In this document: positions 43,155-54,287 of the stretch, one piece after another
Layout of the letters: every line of letters starts with the position of its first letter
Position numbering within the stretch: position 1 is the stretch's first letter
NCBI GenBank assembly: GCA_964019695.1
Contig: OZ026519.1
Coordinates: forward strand, 25,723,213-25,787,212
Source of the DNA: Loripinus fragilis
Lineage: Eukaryota; Mollusca; Bivalvia; Lucinida; Lucinidae
DNA length: 64,000 nucleotides
Reading direction: 5' to 3'
Translations under genes and position numbers: made by a program
Notes under the pieces: generated by a model
What the model was told of the DNA's origin: nothing
What the model saw: the letters and a program-made list of their open reading frames with translations, nothing else
The model's database searches: none

Positions 43155-43545
43155 GTAGAAGTATTTGGTCTACTAAAAATTCAGGTGAAATTTTAGATAA
43201 ACTTAAAGCTAGATATTTCAATGCAACCAGTTTGTATACTCATGATTTTTCTACACTTTACACTACTTTACCTCATTATTTAATTAAAGATAAACTTATT
43301 GATCTTATTGTTAGAACCTTCCAGAGAGAAGGCTCTCCTTACCTTGCATGTAATGACAGAAATGCATTTTTACTTCGTAAAAACCAAAATAAATATCATG
43401 CATGGTCATGTCAAAATGTATGTGATACGCTGACCTTTTCGTTGGACAACATTATTATTCGACTTGGCACCAAGCTGTATAGACAAGTACTTGGGACCCC
43501 TATGGGCACTAATTGTGCTTCGCTGGTTGCCAATTTATCCTTGTA
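43155..43545 (+). pseudogene. Penelope-like RT, motifs A-B (PLE-B)
   Basis: Plus-strand frame reads IWSTKNSGEILDKLKARYF, then motif A THDFSTLYTTLPHYLIKDKL with the catalytic Asp, YLACNDRNAFLLRKNQNKYH, LDNIIIRLGTKLYRQVLG and motif B GTPMGTNCASLVANL. It stops at 43545. It is the least decayed RT piece in the window, about 130 residues without interruption. It is cut immediately by the inverted PLE-B tip at 43547, so motif C and the C-terminus are missing. The start is set by homology, not by a start codon. Confidence 0.8.
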
Positions 43546-43546
43546 A

Positions 43547-43606
43547 GGGTGCAAAGATCAGGAATCGATACAATCAAGTACCACACCTGACCCAGGATAC
43601 CAATGG
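43547..43606 (-). mobile_element. Inverted PLE-B 3' tip
   Basis: AAGGGTGCAAAGATCAGGAA, TCGATACAATCAAGTACC and CACACCTGACCCAGG are the PLE-B end in antisense, abutting the sense RT piece at its left. Confidence 0.85.
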
Positions 43607-43798
43607 CTTACCATATTGTCTAACGCATTTTTAGATGGTGATGTTCCTCGCTCTTCATCCTATATACCTTTTTGTTGGACAACATTTTTATTCCCAGGAT
43701 ACCAATGACTTACCATATTGTCAAACGCATTTTTAGATGGTGGTGTTCCTCGCTCTACATCCTATAGACCTTTTTGTTGGACAACATTTTTATTCGAC
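43591..43798 (+). repeat. ~104-bp direct duplication of PLE-B coding scraps
   Basis: CCCAGGATACCAATG(G/A)CTTA occurs at 43591 and 43695. Each unit carries AFLDGD/GVPRSSSY-like coding (normally downstream of motif C) joined to LLDNIFI-like coding (normally upstream of motif B). The order is therefore scrambled. Confidence 0.75.
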
Positions 43799-44408
43799 TT
43801 GGCACTAAGGTGTATAGACAAGTAGTTGGGATCCCTATGGGCACTAATTGAGCTCCGCTGGTTGCCAATTTATTCCTTGGTGTATAAATTGAAGAAGATT
43901 GTTGGCCCTGATGCTTTGGCTGTTTGTTGGGCCCACCAGGGTTTACCTGTTGGATTTCTTTTGCTCGGGTATTCAGTTTTATTTACTGTTGAGTCCTTAT
44001 CCTTGCTTTATCTCCTTGTTATATCTTGATTTATATGTTTTAGGAGATGATGCATTGATAAGTTAGGGGTCTTTCATGCAAACCAAATATCTATTTGTCT
44101 TGATCCACATCTGAATTAAGGGTGAGGTTGACGCCGTTGAACCGGTTTAAGCCCTCCAGTAAAATATTTTACTGACCGTTCCAAGGCGGTACTTCTTTTG
44201 TGGATCTTTTATGTTTTTGTTCTTGCTTGTGTTTGCCATGTCTTTGTGCGCGTCTGTTTATATGTGCTTTGTGGTCACCTGCTGGGAAAGGGCTGACCTC
44301 TTGGCTCTCGTTTGTGGTGTCTACTGTGAGTTTGTCACTTTTCCATTGGTATCCTGGGTCAGGTGTGGTACTTGATTGTATCGATTCCTGATCTTTGCAC
44401 CCTTACTT
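43799..44408 (+). mobile_element. PLE-B copy with RT scrap and complete 3' end
   Basis: RLGTKVYRQVVGIPMGTN ends in a stop (TGA), followed by VANLFLGV and an abrupt join to YKLKKIVGPDAL (C-terminal part). The full 3' UTR follows: GGGTTTACCTGTTGGATTTC, GGAGATGATGCATTGATAAG, TTTTACTGACCGTTCCAAGG, CACCTGCTGGGAAAGGGCTG, and the tip CTGATCTTTGCACCCTTACT. The next copy starts directly after it. Confidence 0.8.
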
Positions 44409-45125
44409 AATTCTAATAATTTTTCAGCGCAGTTCATTAAAATAATTTCCCATTATATAAAGATTGGCTGTAACATTAATGTATTGCAATATACTGCTTG
44501 CTTGGTGGTTAACCCAATCCTGGTTGGCAACTTTGATTTCCTCTTTAATTGCACGCTGGTGGGTCGGACTTCAGACTCTATGACGGTTCCGACTTAAAGA
44601 CTTACCTATTGATGAGATGGTAAGGACCTAATGGTTTAACTGTTTGTCAGGCCCATGGGGGTTTACCTGTTGGATTTCTTTTGCTCTGGTATTCAGTTTT
44701 ATTACTGTTGAGTCCTTATCCTTGCTTTATCTCCTTGTTATATCTTGATTTATATGTTCTGGCAGATGATGCATTGATAAAGTAGGGATCTTTCATGCAA
44801 ACCAAATATCTATTGTCTTGATCCACATCTGAATTAAGGGTGAGGTTGGCGCCGTTAAACTGGTTTAAGCCTTCCAGTAAAATGTATTTTACTAACCATT
44901 CCAAGGCGGTACTTCTTTTGTGGATCTTTTATGTATTTTCTGTCTTCTGTTTGCTATGCCTTTGTGTGCGTCTGTTTATATGTGCCTTGTGGTCACCTGC
45001 TGGGAACGGGCTGACCTCTTGGCTCTCGTTTGTTGTGTCCAACTGTGAGTTTGTCACATTCCCATTGGTATCCTTGGTCAGGTGTGGTACTTGATTGTAT
45101 CGATTCTTGATCTTTGCACCCTTTA
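44409..45125 (+). mobile_element. Second, tandem PLE-B copy
   Basis: Starts in C-terminal coding (NNFSAQFIKIISHYIKIG, CLVVNPILVGNFDFLFNC, GRTSDSMTVPT up to ~44595). It continues through the same 3' UTR as 43950-44408 at high identity and ends GATCTTTGCACCCTTTATT. The two tips are 717 bp apart in the same orientation, as in the tandem arrangements known for Penelope-like elements. Confidence 0.85.
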
Positions 45126-45774
45126 TTACTGTTACACAAAATCTTGATTTTTACATTCTGCAAAATTTTGACCATTAAGAATGAAATTCAGAAAACTCCA
45201 TTTTACCAGTTTTATTTTTTCTTGAGATTTTAAGATTATAACAAACACATGTGTGGACAAATTCGATATAAATTTTATAGGTTGACAAGAACAGCAACTA
45301 GGCAAAATGACAATTTAATTTGTTGAAAATATTTTCAAAATGTTAAATATAGGGGTACCTGCAAACAAAATATGATGTGGACTTTTTTTTATTTCATACA
45401 TTGAAATATATGCATGGTGCATACATAATTACAAATTACTAGGCATCATGTTGAGAATAAATTAGGTTGAAAAATTAAAAATCTTGTCGCCTAGGGCCGC
45501 TTTTAATTAGGGTATCCATTTTTTTTAATTTTAAAATTTAAAATTATTTAAATTTAACAACTGAAATAGATGAATGGGTAAATATCTCACAAATAGAAGA
45601 CACATGTAATAGACAATCTCTCTTCAAAATTTTATAAACTTCTGTACGTGGGCAGAACCCTATGTAAATTCCATATAGGCTGGAACTCACCCTTTGGAAT
45701 TTGGCACACATATGCCCAGGTGCATGTGTCACTGATTTGGACAATGCTGTAACTGCCAAGATAAGAAAGAAGAC
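45126..45774. other. Unassigned AT-rich DNA
   Basis: No nameable feature. Confidence 0.5.
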
Positions 45775-45955
45775 AAAAATCAGGAATCAATACAATCAAG
45801 TACCACACCTGACCCAGGTAACCGCATGGGAAAGTGACAAAAACACAATAGAACATCACATACAACAGAGCCAAGACATCAGCTCTTTCCCAGCAGGTGA
45901 CCATAAGGCTGCAATGAACAGTCTAGAAAACAAGACAAACACGAAACACAAATAC
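45775..45955 (-). mobile_element. PLE-B 3'-terminal fragment
   Basis: Minus-strand text ends GATTGTATTGATTCCTGATT and includes CCTGGGTCAGGTGTGGTACT, GGTCACCTGCTGGGAAAGAG and GTTTGTCTTGTTTTCTAG. It lacks the final CACCCTTACTTA. Confidence 0.75.
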
Positions 45956-46296
45956 CTTTATTGTTTTTTTTTTCAAATTTCAATCATTATTTTTTTTGTC
46001 ATATTTTCCACAAGCTGCGTGTCGTCTAAAAGTATCTGTACACATGTAAATATAATTGATTTATTATGCAAAGTACAACCAGACTTTGCTGTTGCTTATT
46101 AATTTCTTTGTATTATTTCTCAACAATTTTTAAACATAAAATTGTTTATCTGAATATTCAGGAACTGTGATGCAGGTAGAAGCTTAGTATACTCGTACTC
46201 AAGATATATTTGTGAGTGAGAAAAAAAGGGTTAGATTTTACATGATATATTGTTTTGCTTTTATATATGTGTTTAGTTTTGTAATTTCGATGCAGA

Positions 46297-46528
46297 CATC
46301 CCCAATTGATACAGCAAGAGGTATTGTTAGTGTTTTTGTGGGTTGTCGGTTATTTTTTAAACTGTCCAGAAGTATGCGTATGTTACATGTTCCGTTTTAT
46401 CTCATATATATACATCCCCAATTGATGCAGCCAGAGGTATTGTTATTGTTTTTGCTGGTTGTCTGTTATATTTTTAACTGTCCAGAAGTATGCGTATGTT
46501 ACATGTTCCGTTTTATCTCATGTATATA
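46297..46528 (+). repeat. Two-copy tandem duplication, ~116-bp period
   Basis: CATCCCCAATTGAT starts at 46297 and 46413. Shared text includes AGAGGTATTGTTA, TGTCCAGAAGTATGCGTATG and TTCCGTTTTATCTCAT. The duplicated frame gives a 122-codon ORF without recognisable domain. Confidence 0.85.
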
Positions 46529-46852
46529 CTTAATAAAACCTAATATGTTAATTTTTAAGGATCTCATAATTTCCACTTAAGATGGGCGAAGGATGATGCA
46601 TATCTGTCTCTGGTCAGGTACATTGTAGATCAACCATTTATTATGTTCGGGCTCTGAGCAGGCACATCGCAGATTGACCATTTAGTTTTCTATTAGGTAT
46701 GGTAGCCATGAATACATTAAGTACTGCGAGATCGTTGAAAGCAGCAGTACACTGATGTTTTTAACGTTCAAATACATTTAGTATACGGAGATATTGGCTT
46801 TTTCATGCAAAAAACAAAACAAAACAACAACAACGAAAACGTGATTTGTAAA
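46529..46852. other. Unassigned DNA
   Basis: Nothing nameable. Confidence 0.4.
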
Positions 46853-46912
46853 AACACAAGTGGGTATGGCCAGGAAATGCCATAATCATAGATCATAGAC
46901 ATAACCAGAGGT
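46853..46912 (-). mobile_element. PLE-A 3'-terminal stub
   Basis: ACACAAGTGGGTATGGCCAG, then GAAATGCCATAATCATAGAT is a diverged PLE-A tip of ~60 bp. Confidence 0.6.
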
Positions 46913-47339
46913 TAAAATAATTTACATGGCATATGTTATGATAAATAGAATCTTACATTCGAGCTCAGGTAAGATGTTTGGCGAAGTATCCTATCATAAT
47001 TATCATTTTGTTTCAATTAGTTTAATACCTACAATAATAATGAGTGCTTATATTGCTATTGAATGAAAAAGTACTGCACATTTTGACAAGCCTATGGTTG
47101 TTGGCCCAGTGTTTCACAAACTTGATGGATGTCTATGTTCTTGTTTGCTTCTGGTTTTTTGGTTGTGTGATGCTTTATGTGGTCTTGAGTTAGTCAATCA
47201 TTTTTTTCTGATGAAGAGAGGGCTGGTCATTTGGGTACGTTTAAGTCCAAGGCGTACGTGGTTTTTAAATGTTAAACGCCTCCTCTTGGCACCAGTAAGA
47301 CTGGACTTTTTTTTATATAGATATCCACGATTGAATGTT

Positions 47340-47430
47340 GCTTGATGCTAGTCTTTGGCTTGGTCCATCGTCGCTTACCTAGCAAGTTTCTTTAGCTCTG
47401 ACTATTATCTGTGGGTTCACAGACCTCATC
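47340..47430 (+). mobile_element. PLE-A 3' UTR fragment
   Basis: CTTGATGCTAGTCTTTGGCT, TTTCTTTAGCTCTGACTATT and ATCTGTGGGTTCACAG align with 62045-62130 of the plus-strand PLE-A copy. Confidence 0.6.
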
Positions 47431-47879
47431 TGTTTTATCAAAGTTAATAAGTTGGCATTTTATCAGTCACCCCTAATAATATGAAACAGGCACACCTAAT
47501 GGGCAACCAACCTATTTGTTGTCAGAGGATAGCACAAGACATTAAATGTTTGATTTTCCTCAGCAATGAAACATCGGTTATTATACTGTTCTCTTGTGAG
47601 TAAAAGCAGTCTTTAATGTGAGTACTAGAATTCTGAGAACCTGATGTGTTACCTGGCAAAACAGAAGTCAGATTTGTCGAATTTATATCCCTCCGTTGAC
47701 AGGCAAAAAGTTTGACCTTTTGACCCAATCTAGGGAGTTGAGGTTGTGTGTTAGGACAAAATATGCGCTTGTATGGTGCTTTATGTTCCATTCCCTTAAA
47801 TTCGATTTGCAACATGTTACTGCGAGGAAAACCATGTTTGTAAGTTATCAACACCAGAATATAGGGTGATGCTTAGGGC

Positions 47880-48195
47880 TGTAAAATATACTACGGTGGC
47901 TGCGACTGCTTTCCGTATTATGGTATGGTTGTGATTCTGCAGTTGTTGACTCATTGTTTGTGTTTACTCCCATTGAGTGATTTTTTTCTGTTTTCTCCCG
48001 GTTTTATTATATATTTCTTTGTGTCCTTTCTAGTTTTTTCAATCATTTCGCTGAGAAAGAGACTGCTGGTTGTGTATTCTCGCTTTTAAGTGTAAAATCG
48101 TTTTTTTCTATGTGTTATAATGTCTCTTCCTCGTGGTGACATGGGTTAGTCTGTGATCTGTGACTTTGGTATTTCCTGATCTTGCTACATACAAC
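47880..48195 (+). mobile_element. PLE-A 3' UTR and tip
   Basis: GTGGCTGCGACTGCTTTCCG, TTGTTGACTCATTGTTTGTG, TTGTGTCCTTTCTAG, TCAATCATTTCGCTGAGAAA, then CTCTTCCTCGTGGTGACATG and GGTATTTCCTGATCTTGC give a nearly complete 3' UTR end in sense orientation, with local divergence. Confidence 0.75.
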
Positions 48196-48270
48196 TTTCC
48201 AAGAGGGTTGCACTTTTAGGTAGAGTGCTGCCACATAGATTTGATAGATTATTTGTGCTGCTTTCCAATT

Positions 48271-48378
48271 CCAGCAAACACAGAACGTTTAAAAACATCG
48301 TTATATTAACGTCAATGCGACGCTAGGACGTCGCATTGACGTCGATACGACGCTGTTTTGACGTTATGTGTTTGCTGG
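48271..48378. mobile_element. 108-bp fold-back MITE (CCAGCAAAC ends)
   Basis: The left end CCAGCAAACACAGAACGT pairs with the right end ACGTTATGTGTTTGCTGG. An inner palindrome is built from AACGTCAATGCGACG and CGTCGCATTGACGT. Palindromic AACGT/GACGT content dominates. I recall similar MITEs as common in marine invertebrates. No target duplication is resolved. Confidence 0.75.
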
Positions 48379-49245
48379 GAGGGTATGCAATCTGATTGCA
48401 CTTATTCGTGAGTATTGCCTTTCACCTATTTTGGTATGTTACGAGTGGCTCACGTACGTATAGTGTTTTCAGCCATATGAAGCCGTAGAATGCTGCTTAA
48501 TGTGCCGTGTTCGAACCGTCATGGATGTGTCGTGCATCTCTAGTACATTTATATGTAACAATTTTTCTTCTTAAGATAAATAACTTATGCGCAACCAGTG
48601 TATTCTTGATTTGTGTGTGGTGCTCACCCGCAAACAGCCTTGGAATCTTGTGAAACGAGGCAGCAAATGATCACTTTTCTAATCTCTAACGCCTTTCACT
48701 GGCACTCCAGGGTGCGTCTCGTCGATCTATGCCCCGCTCGCAGATAAATAAGGGTACCCATATTATACAGGACATGAACTATGTAATGAATCTCTACATT
48801 TCTTGATGCTTATGTCACCAATCCACGCTAACCTATTAGCAGCAAGGTCAGCGTTTTTGGCCAGAAACTTAGGCTCCGATTATTGTGTTCATTAAAGCAG
48901 CCTGATCTACGCATCATGTTTTCAAAATTAGATATAAGTGCAGTTTTACCGCCATAACCCACGAAAGGATTAGGAGCAAACTGATTTATTTGAACTCCTT
49001 ATAATGGGAGGAATTAAAAGTGTATATCACGTTCATGCTTAAAAATTACCAATATCCGAAAATTCATATATTAGATACGTAGTGCTCCATTTAACAGAAG
49101 AAGTCCTACCCAAGTTTACAAAAAAATCAGGAAAAAAATCAGAAAAAGCTCATCTATATGGGTCATCATGATGTGGTTGTGGCAGTTACAGCATATGCGC
49201 TCGCACATGCTGACACATCAAACCGGGCTAGAGGTCTTATATTTG
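48379..49245. other. Unassigned DNA
   Basis: Somewhat less AT-rich than neighbours, with no gene or repeat I can name. Confidence 0.4.
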
Positions 49246-49345
49246 GTATGAGCCTTCCTTGCGTATGTGAGAAGCGACGACTCTGGAGAGACTGCGCATA
49301 TGCACAGGCTCCCCTGGGCCTTCGCTGCTCACCAATGCAATTAGA
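49246..49345 (+). repeat. Dispersed repeat family C
   Basis: GAGCCTTCCTTGCGTATGTG, AGACTGCGCATATGCACAGG and GGGCCTTCGCTGCTCACCAA. It matches 50640-50745, 52735-52815 and the two halves at 53995-54086 and 57034-57060, and is the intact reference for the hAT-like insertion site. Confidence 0.65.
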
Positions 49346-49410
49346 ACCAAAATATCATGTGCTGCCCCATTTGCCCTTTATTAATCGTCATCTTTATCTA
49401 AAAGTATATA

Positions 49411-49525
49411 AGAAAGTATGATCAGAAAATATCACAATCATACACTGCAGACCAACCCACGGCACCGTGAGGAAGGGCAACACACATTTACAGTAACACG
49501 ACGTCTGAAAGACAATAAAAGCAGA
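49411..49525 (-). mobile_element. PLE-A 3'-terminal fragment
   Basis: AAGAAAGTATGATCAGAAAA, CACTGCAGACCAACCCACGG, CACCGTGAGGAAGGGC and GAAAGACAATAAAAGCAG (plus-strand text) give a ~115-bp PLE-A end. Confidence 0.8.
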
Positions 49526-50639
49526 AGTTGTACACAGTGGTGGACAGTATCTTCTGACCAGGAAATGCGATGATAATACTAGCCGAAAGATGAATCTCGC
49601 ACTTATATGGGACTTACAAGGAGATTACTAAAACAGTCTCGTACTTTAAGTCGTTTTAACCTTTTGGGTAAAATAACTGAACATTTAAAAGGTGAACTCG
49701 GGTCAAAGGACACCAAATAAAAGTAATAATGGTTTACCTAGGTCGAAGGAACGTGACCTGAAAAACGTATTAGAGGTTCTAATTTATGTTCCTGAAAATT
49801 AACACGTAAGCCAAGATTTTCCCTTAATGGTTCAGGGTTTTAGAAATTTGAGAACATTAACCAATTTGTAAAAAATAAGGCACATATTTTTATACTAATA
49901 TATGGACTTTCTGAGAAGAACATATTCATGATTACAAAGTGGCAACTTTTTTAAACTCTTTGCATGCTGGGTCATATTGCATGTTTTTGTCATCTGGTGA
50001 TTCTTTTGCAAACTGTTATTTCAGTAAACTAACATACAAAGTATAAAACAGTTTTCTTCGTCATACATAAAGTGCAGGATAAATGTATTTTCTTTTTACA
50101 GGAGGCCAAAACATCTGGGAAAAAACAGTAATGCATGGATGTACACTGAGGACTGGTCTAAAATTCAGCATTAAATGAGGTAACGGTGTTAACAACAGTA
50201 GTTCATGGATCAAGAACGTATTACGTGTTTTATCTCTTTTTTAGTTGCAGCAGATCAGGACCGACAAAACGTCGGATGTGATATGGATCAAAACTATTTC
50301 GAAACTATTTGACATTCTGATGGTATTATTGTATATGTTTTTCGAAAACGCTAATTTTAAACAAAAAAATCAGCACACAACATAAAAGCATGCAAAATTG
50401 CCCAGCATGAAATAATTTAAGCTATTTGCACCTGTATATGGTTTGTGAATGATGAAGACATGCGCGAAATAATATATTTTAGGCTTTGTTTATTGGATTT
50501 ATTTTTATAAATATCGTTTGTCCCGTTTTCTGAAAAATAAAGGAACTGAAGTTATAGAAAGTTTTACTTTTTATCTTATTATAAATATTGGTCTTAGCTC
50601 CATAAGTCTATTCAGTCAAAAAGCGTTGACACCAACTTG
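49526..50639. other. Unassigned DNA
   Basis: No nameable feature. Confidence 0.45.
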
Positions 50640-50745
50640 GGCACCAGAGATGCCTGTACGTATTGCATCAGCGAGCAGTGCAGGCTCAAGCGAGTCTGCG
50701 CATACGCAGACTCGCCAGAGCCTTCATTGCTTGCATACAAAAAGT
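50640..50745 (+). repeat. Dispersed repeat family C with hairpin
   Basis: GCGAGCAGTGCAGGCTCAAG and CGCCAGAGCCTTCATTGCTT match the family. The centre 50691-50714 is a perfect hairpin (CGAGTCTGCG-CATA-CGCAGACTCG). Confidence 0.6.
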
Positions 50746-50832
50746 ATGGATATACAGTGGAGCCTGAACTTAGGGTAACACCATGTGCCATTTCTTATAC
50801 CATGCGCACAAGGCTATAACCTTTAGTTCAGT

Positions 50833-51112
50833 CATGCGCGGATCCAGAAAGTTATGCCAGAGGGGGTCCAACTCTGACAACGTTTTTTTTTTGATGAGGG
50901 GAAAGAGGATTCAAATATCACTACAAGCAGGCCATCATCGACGTTTAAATGGTGTTTCGCTGGCGGGCCGGTGATGGCCCAACATTGAATGCTGGCTTTG
51001 TAGCTTTGTGATTTTTCAGGGAATCCAGACCAGTATTGCTAAGAAACCCTATATTTTTGTGATTTTTCAAGTGGAGGGATCCCCTGCCCCCCCCCCTCTG
51101 GATCTGCACATG
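50833..51112. mobile_element. Candidate inverted-repeat element (CATGCGCGGATCCAGA)
   Basis: The left end CATGCGCGGATCCAGA pairs with the right end TCTGGATCTGCACATG (two mismatches), followed inward by G-rich and C-rich runs. A similar GGGGTCCAGACCCCCC core occurs at 51390-51410. No target duplication found. Confidence 0.45.
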
Positions 51113-52288
51113 TCAGTCTCCACTGTATTTGAAGGCTCAGACAAAAGTTTGGACTCCAGATTTGCTGGATACGTCAACATATCATATGCTTCTTATTGTA
51201 ATTTCCTCACATGCAATCAGCACTGAAATATCGTGTTCTGCTCCAAATATGCAGCATTAAATGCAATACATTGTATTAGGTTAAAACAACATACTTCGTA
51301 AGATTTTGTGTTCCATGGTTCTTTTTTTTTCTTAAAAATTGCCAGCCATATCTTGAAGGATCTTAATGGACGGGCTCAGAGTGGGTGACAGGGGGTCCAG
51401 ACCCCCCCCCCTGGAAAACCACAAATTGCTATATGATTCCTTAAAAAATAGTGGTACGCACCTCCCTCGACAAGCATTTGGAACCCCTCCCGCGACAAGG
51501 GGTTCAATTGCTTTTCGAGGAAGGTCCGTACGGCCCTCTATGAAATACGTTGATGACTTAAAAAAAACATGACCATCCTTGCCGGAATTGCCAGGATCCT
51601 CGCATGAGCTGGTATTATGGGGTAACGCTTTTGGTTCTTTAATAGAATGGTAATTTTCCAAATGAAGAAGAGAGAGAGTTGGTTTCTTTTGGCTAATTGT
51701 GTGCGTCTAGCTTGTTTATCCATACAAATCATATAGCTATATGGGCATGTGGTATGTGTCAAGTATATTCACGTTCTAGAGAATAGTTTCATGCGAAATA
51801 AGAGTTAATGTGAATCAATTGTATATACAATGTAGTTGGTATGAATCTATTTTAAAAGATAAACGGATTTACTCTTGGTTGATGCACATATAACACATAT
51901 TAATTGAAGGAAACGGATTAAGGAAGAAATAATAAATAGAATTATGAACATGTTTATAAATAAAACTAATTATGAACCGGATATAAGCCATGTGATAGTT
52001 TACTGATGACGACGAGGGTATTATTAAACCATGGAATCAAAAGTACCTAAAACGTGGAAATACACAATTTCCTATATGTGACGCGTTCTGCGATTTTGGG
52101 GCTTGTGGAGGTACGACGTCATCAGCAGGAAACGCGACTTTAAATGACGTCAATAAATTTTAATGGCGACGCACGTTATTTAGCAAGCGCACACCTGCTA
52201 CGTTCAGCAATGAGCAAACGTTTCTACTATTATGCAATCAGTTTGCGTATTGACACGGACTTATCGCTTTTTATTATTGATTTATCCT
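51113..52288. other. Unassigned DNA
   Basis: A 109-codon minus frame (51332-51661) and a 68-codon plus frame overlap the GGGGTCCAGACCCCCC patch. I see no domain. Confidence 0.4.
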
Positions 52289-52515
52289 ACTGTCGTGCCA
52301 GCCAAGAATGACGGTGACGTATTATTGTGTTTACAATTGCTAAGTAAAATAATAATTTGTACATTCTACTTGATCTAGCGACAATCGATAGATCACTTGT
52401 GTATTAATCTATCCACAGGATAGGATTAATACACCCATGACCTATCGATTATAAGTCCCTGATAATGGTGAAAACAAGACATGACGCCATTGTCACTCTT
52501 GGCTGGCAGGGCAGT
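52289..52515. mobile_element. Fold-back MITE, 227 bp
   Basis: The left end ACTGTCGTGCCAGCCAAG pairs with the right end CTTGGCTGGCAGGGCAGT. The centre (52383-52451) is a second imperfect hairpin, AATCGATAG...CTATCGATT with GTGTATTAATC/GGATTAATAC. It encodes nothing. Confidence 0.65.
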
Positions 52516-52734
52516 AGTGACAGCCATAGTTACAAATACGCGCTCTGTTTATAAGACAATTTATCTAGGATTAATTGTGATGGTCTTAATTAAGGAATGC
52601 ACCGCACTGACGATTCTGAGACGCCCTTTTTATTTTTATTTTATTTATTTTATTTTTTTTGTGAGAATCAAGACTCGAAATTCGGCTAAAAAAATGAGTT
52701 ACAATGTACCAGGCATGATATGAGCCAGTTTGAT

Positions 52735-52815
52735 ACCTATTGCAACTGCTTGCAGCTAAGGTTCAGGTAAAGACTGTGCGAATGCATATTCTCGTCAGAA
52801 CCTTCGTTGCTCGCA
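52735..52815 (+). repeat. Dispersed repeat family C
   Basis: AAGACTGTGCGAATGCATAT and GTCAGAACCTTCGTTGCTCG match 49290-49335. Confidence 0.55.
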
Positions 52816-53074
52816 GATGGACACTACGGTAAGGCAAGTCCAGAGATTAGACCAGCAGCATCACTAGATACATGTAGCTACTGTGAGCATACTGGTTTTA
52901 CTCTACATGTAAAAGCTTCATGCGTCAAACAAAGTTAAAATTTCAGTAATCGAAGAGCAATGTGTTGATCCAGATCAGATTGTGAAAAATGCACAGATTG
53001 ATATGAATTTCAGCACCAAGCATTAATGTGTCAGGTTGCGTTAAAATGATTATTACTACAAAATGGATGGATTG

Positions 53075-53095
53075 CGTGCGTGCGTGCGTGCGCGT

Positions 53096-53126
<31 letters not shown>

Positions 53127-53127
53127 A
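53075..53127. repeat. (GCGT)n(GT)n microsatellite
   Basis: GCGT tetranucleotides grade into about 14 GT dinucleotides. Val/Cys runs in translations here are artefacts. Confidence 0.95.
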
Positions 53128-53994
53128 CATTTGACATGTGTATTCACCGTACATTATTATTCGCAAACTTGTTACGTCACCGTTACAATCAATCTTTTTC
53201 TAGACTTTTTGCAAAAATTATTGTCGCAAAACTACAGAAGCTAAAATTATGAAAATAGTACCAAATGAAAGCAAATTGATTTACGCAAAAAACATTTTAA
53301 TCGTAGCTTCCTGGTGTCTGTTGTTATTGTACCCTTTGATAGGCATTTAAATCCAAATTCACATTAAGATGTCCGTTTTTTTAGTGACGTTAACGTTAGC
53401 GTCAATGGGAACCCTGACATTTTAAAATTTATGTCCACTTTAAACTCGTACTGCTTGAGAACCAAAAGTATATTGTAAATTGCTATTTTCTCTTTGATTT
53501 TCATTCTAGTTAAGTTATGTAAAATTGCAACCACTACCTTTCGTCATGGTGATTTTAACAAAAAATTTCGAACCCCTCGGCGTTACAATGTGACGATTAA
53601 TTATGCCTCCTCCCATGTACTAAATGCATAAATTTATTCGGTTTCGCAGATGCGCAAATTGAAATATATTTCTGTTGTTTTCATTGGAGAAACAAATACT
53701 TTAAATTTAAAACTAATTAGATCCCAGCTATAAAGCAAACGGTGAAGACTCAGGCAAGAATGCACATGTACACAGTATGTTCACTGTTTGATGTCGAATC
53801 GAATGTTTTAATAAAGGTAGTGCAAAAGGTTGTTCAAATTCGACTGCGCAGATGCACGGAATAAATGATTTATTGGTGTTTTCACTGTACATGTACATGT
53901 AGACTTAGAATTATTTGGACCAACCGAAGATTCATATTACCATAATTTAAAAATGCATATTCAGCCACATGTACCTAGTGAGTCTAGAGGTATG
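53128..53994. other. Unassigned AT-rich DNA
   Basis: A TGTACATGTACATGTA patch lies near 53890. No gene seen. Confidence 0.45.
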
Positions 53995-54086
53995 AATTTG
54001 GACTGAGCCTTCATAACTTTGTGTGTGCGGGCAGCGAATGCTCTTGCGACACTGTGCATAATTATGCGGAGGCCCGTCTGAGCAGT
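53995..54086 (+). repeat. Family C copy, left part, interrupted downstream
   Basis: GTGTGTGCGGGCAGCGAATG, ACACTGTGCATAATTATGCG and GAGGCCCGTCTGAGCAGT. Skipping the SINE and the hAT-like element joins it to CGCTGCTCACCGATGCA at 57042. This gives the arrangement of the uninterrupted copy at 49262-49335. Confidence 0.75.
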
Positions 54087-54287
54087 AGGGAACGCTGTGG
54101 CTCAGTGGTAGAGTGATTGACTCGAGACCGAGAGGCCGCAGGTTCGAGCCTCACCGGCGTCACTGTGTTGTGGTCCTTGAGCAAGACATATTTATCCTAG
54201 CTTAGTACTGGTTCAACCCATGAAGAGGCCCGTCCCTGTTTAATTGAAAGATTGTTGACGGGACGTAAAGAATCAAATAAAAAAAAT
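54087..54287 (+). mobile_element. tRNA-derived SINE with 12-bp target duplication
   Basis: The tRNA-like head has an RNA polymerase III A box (TGGCTCAGTGGTAGAG, 54098-54113) and B box (GGTTCGAGCC, 54141-54150). It is followed by a conserved central phrase (TCCTTGAGCAAGAC, 54174-54187) reminiscent of the V-SINE core, then a tail ending AATCAAATAAAAAAAA. The direct repeat CGTCTGAGCAGT flanks it at 54075-54086 and 54288-54299. The 201-bp body would be mobilised by a LINE partner recognising the tail. The head is not a functional tRNA gene. Confidence 0.9.

Noticed and set aside
54087..54165. Functional tRNA gene
   Set aside because: The A and B boxes are present, but the segment continues into a SINE core and A-rich tail with target duplications and lacks a convincing closed acceptor stem.
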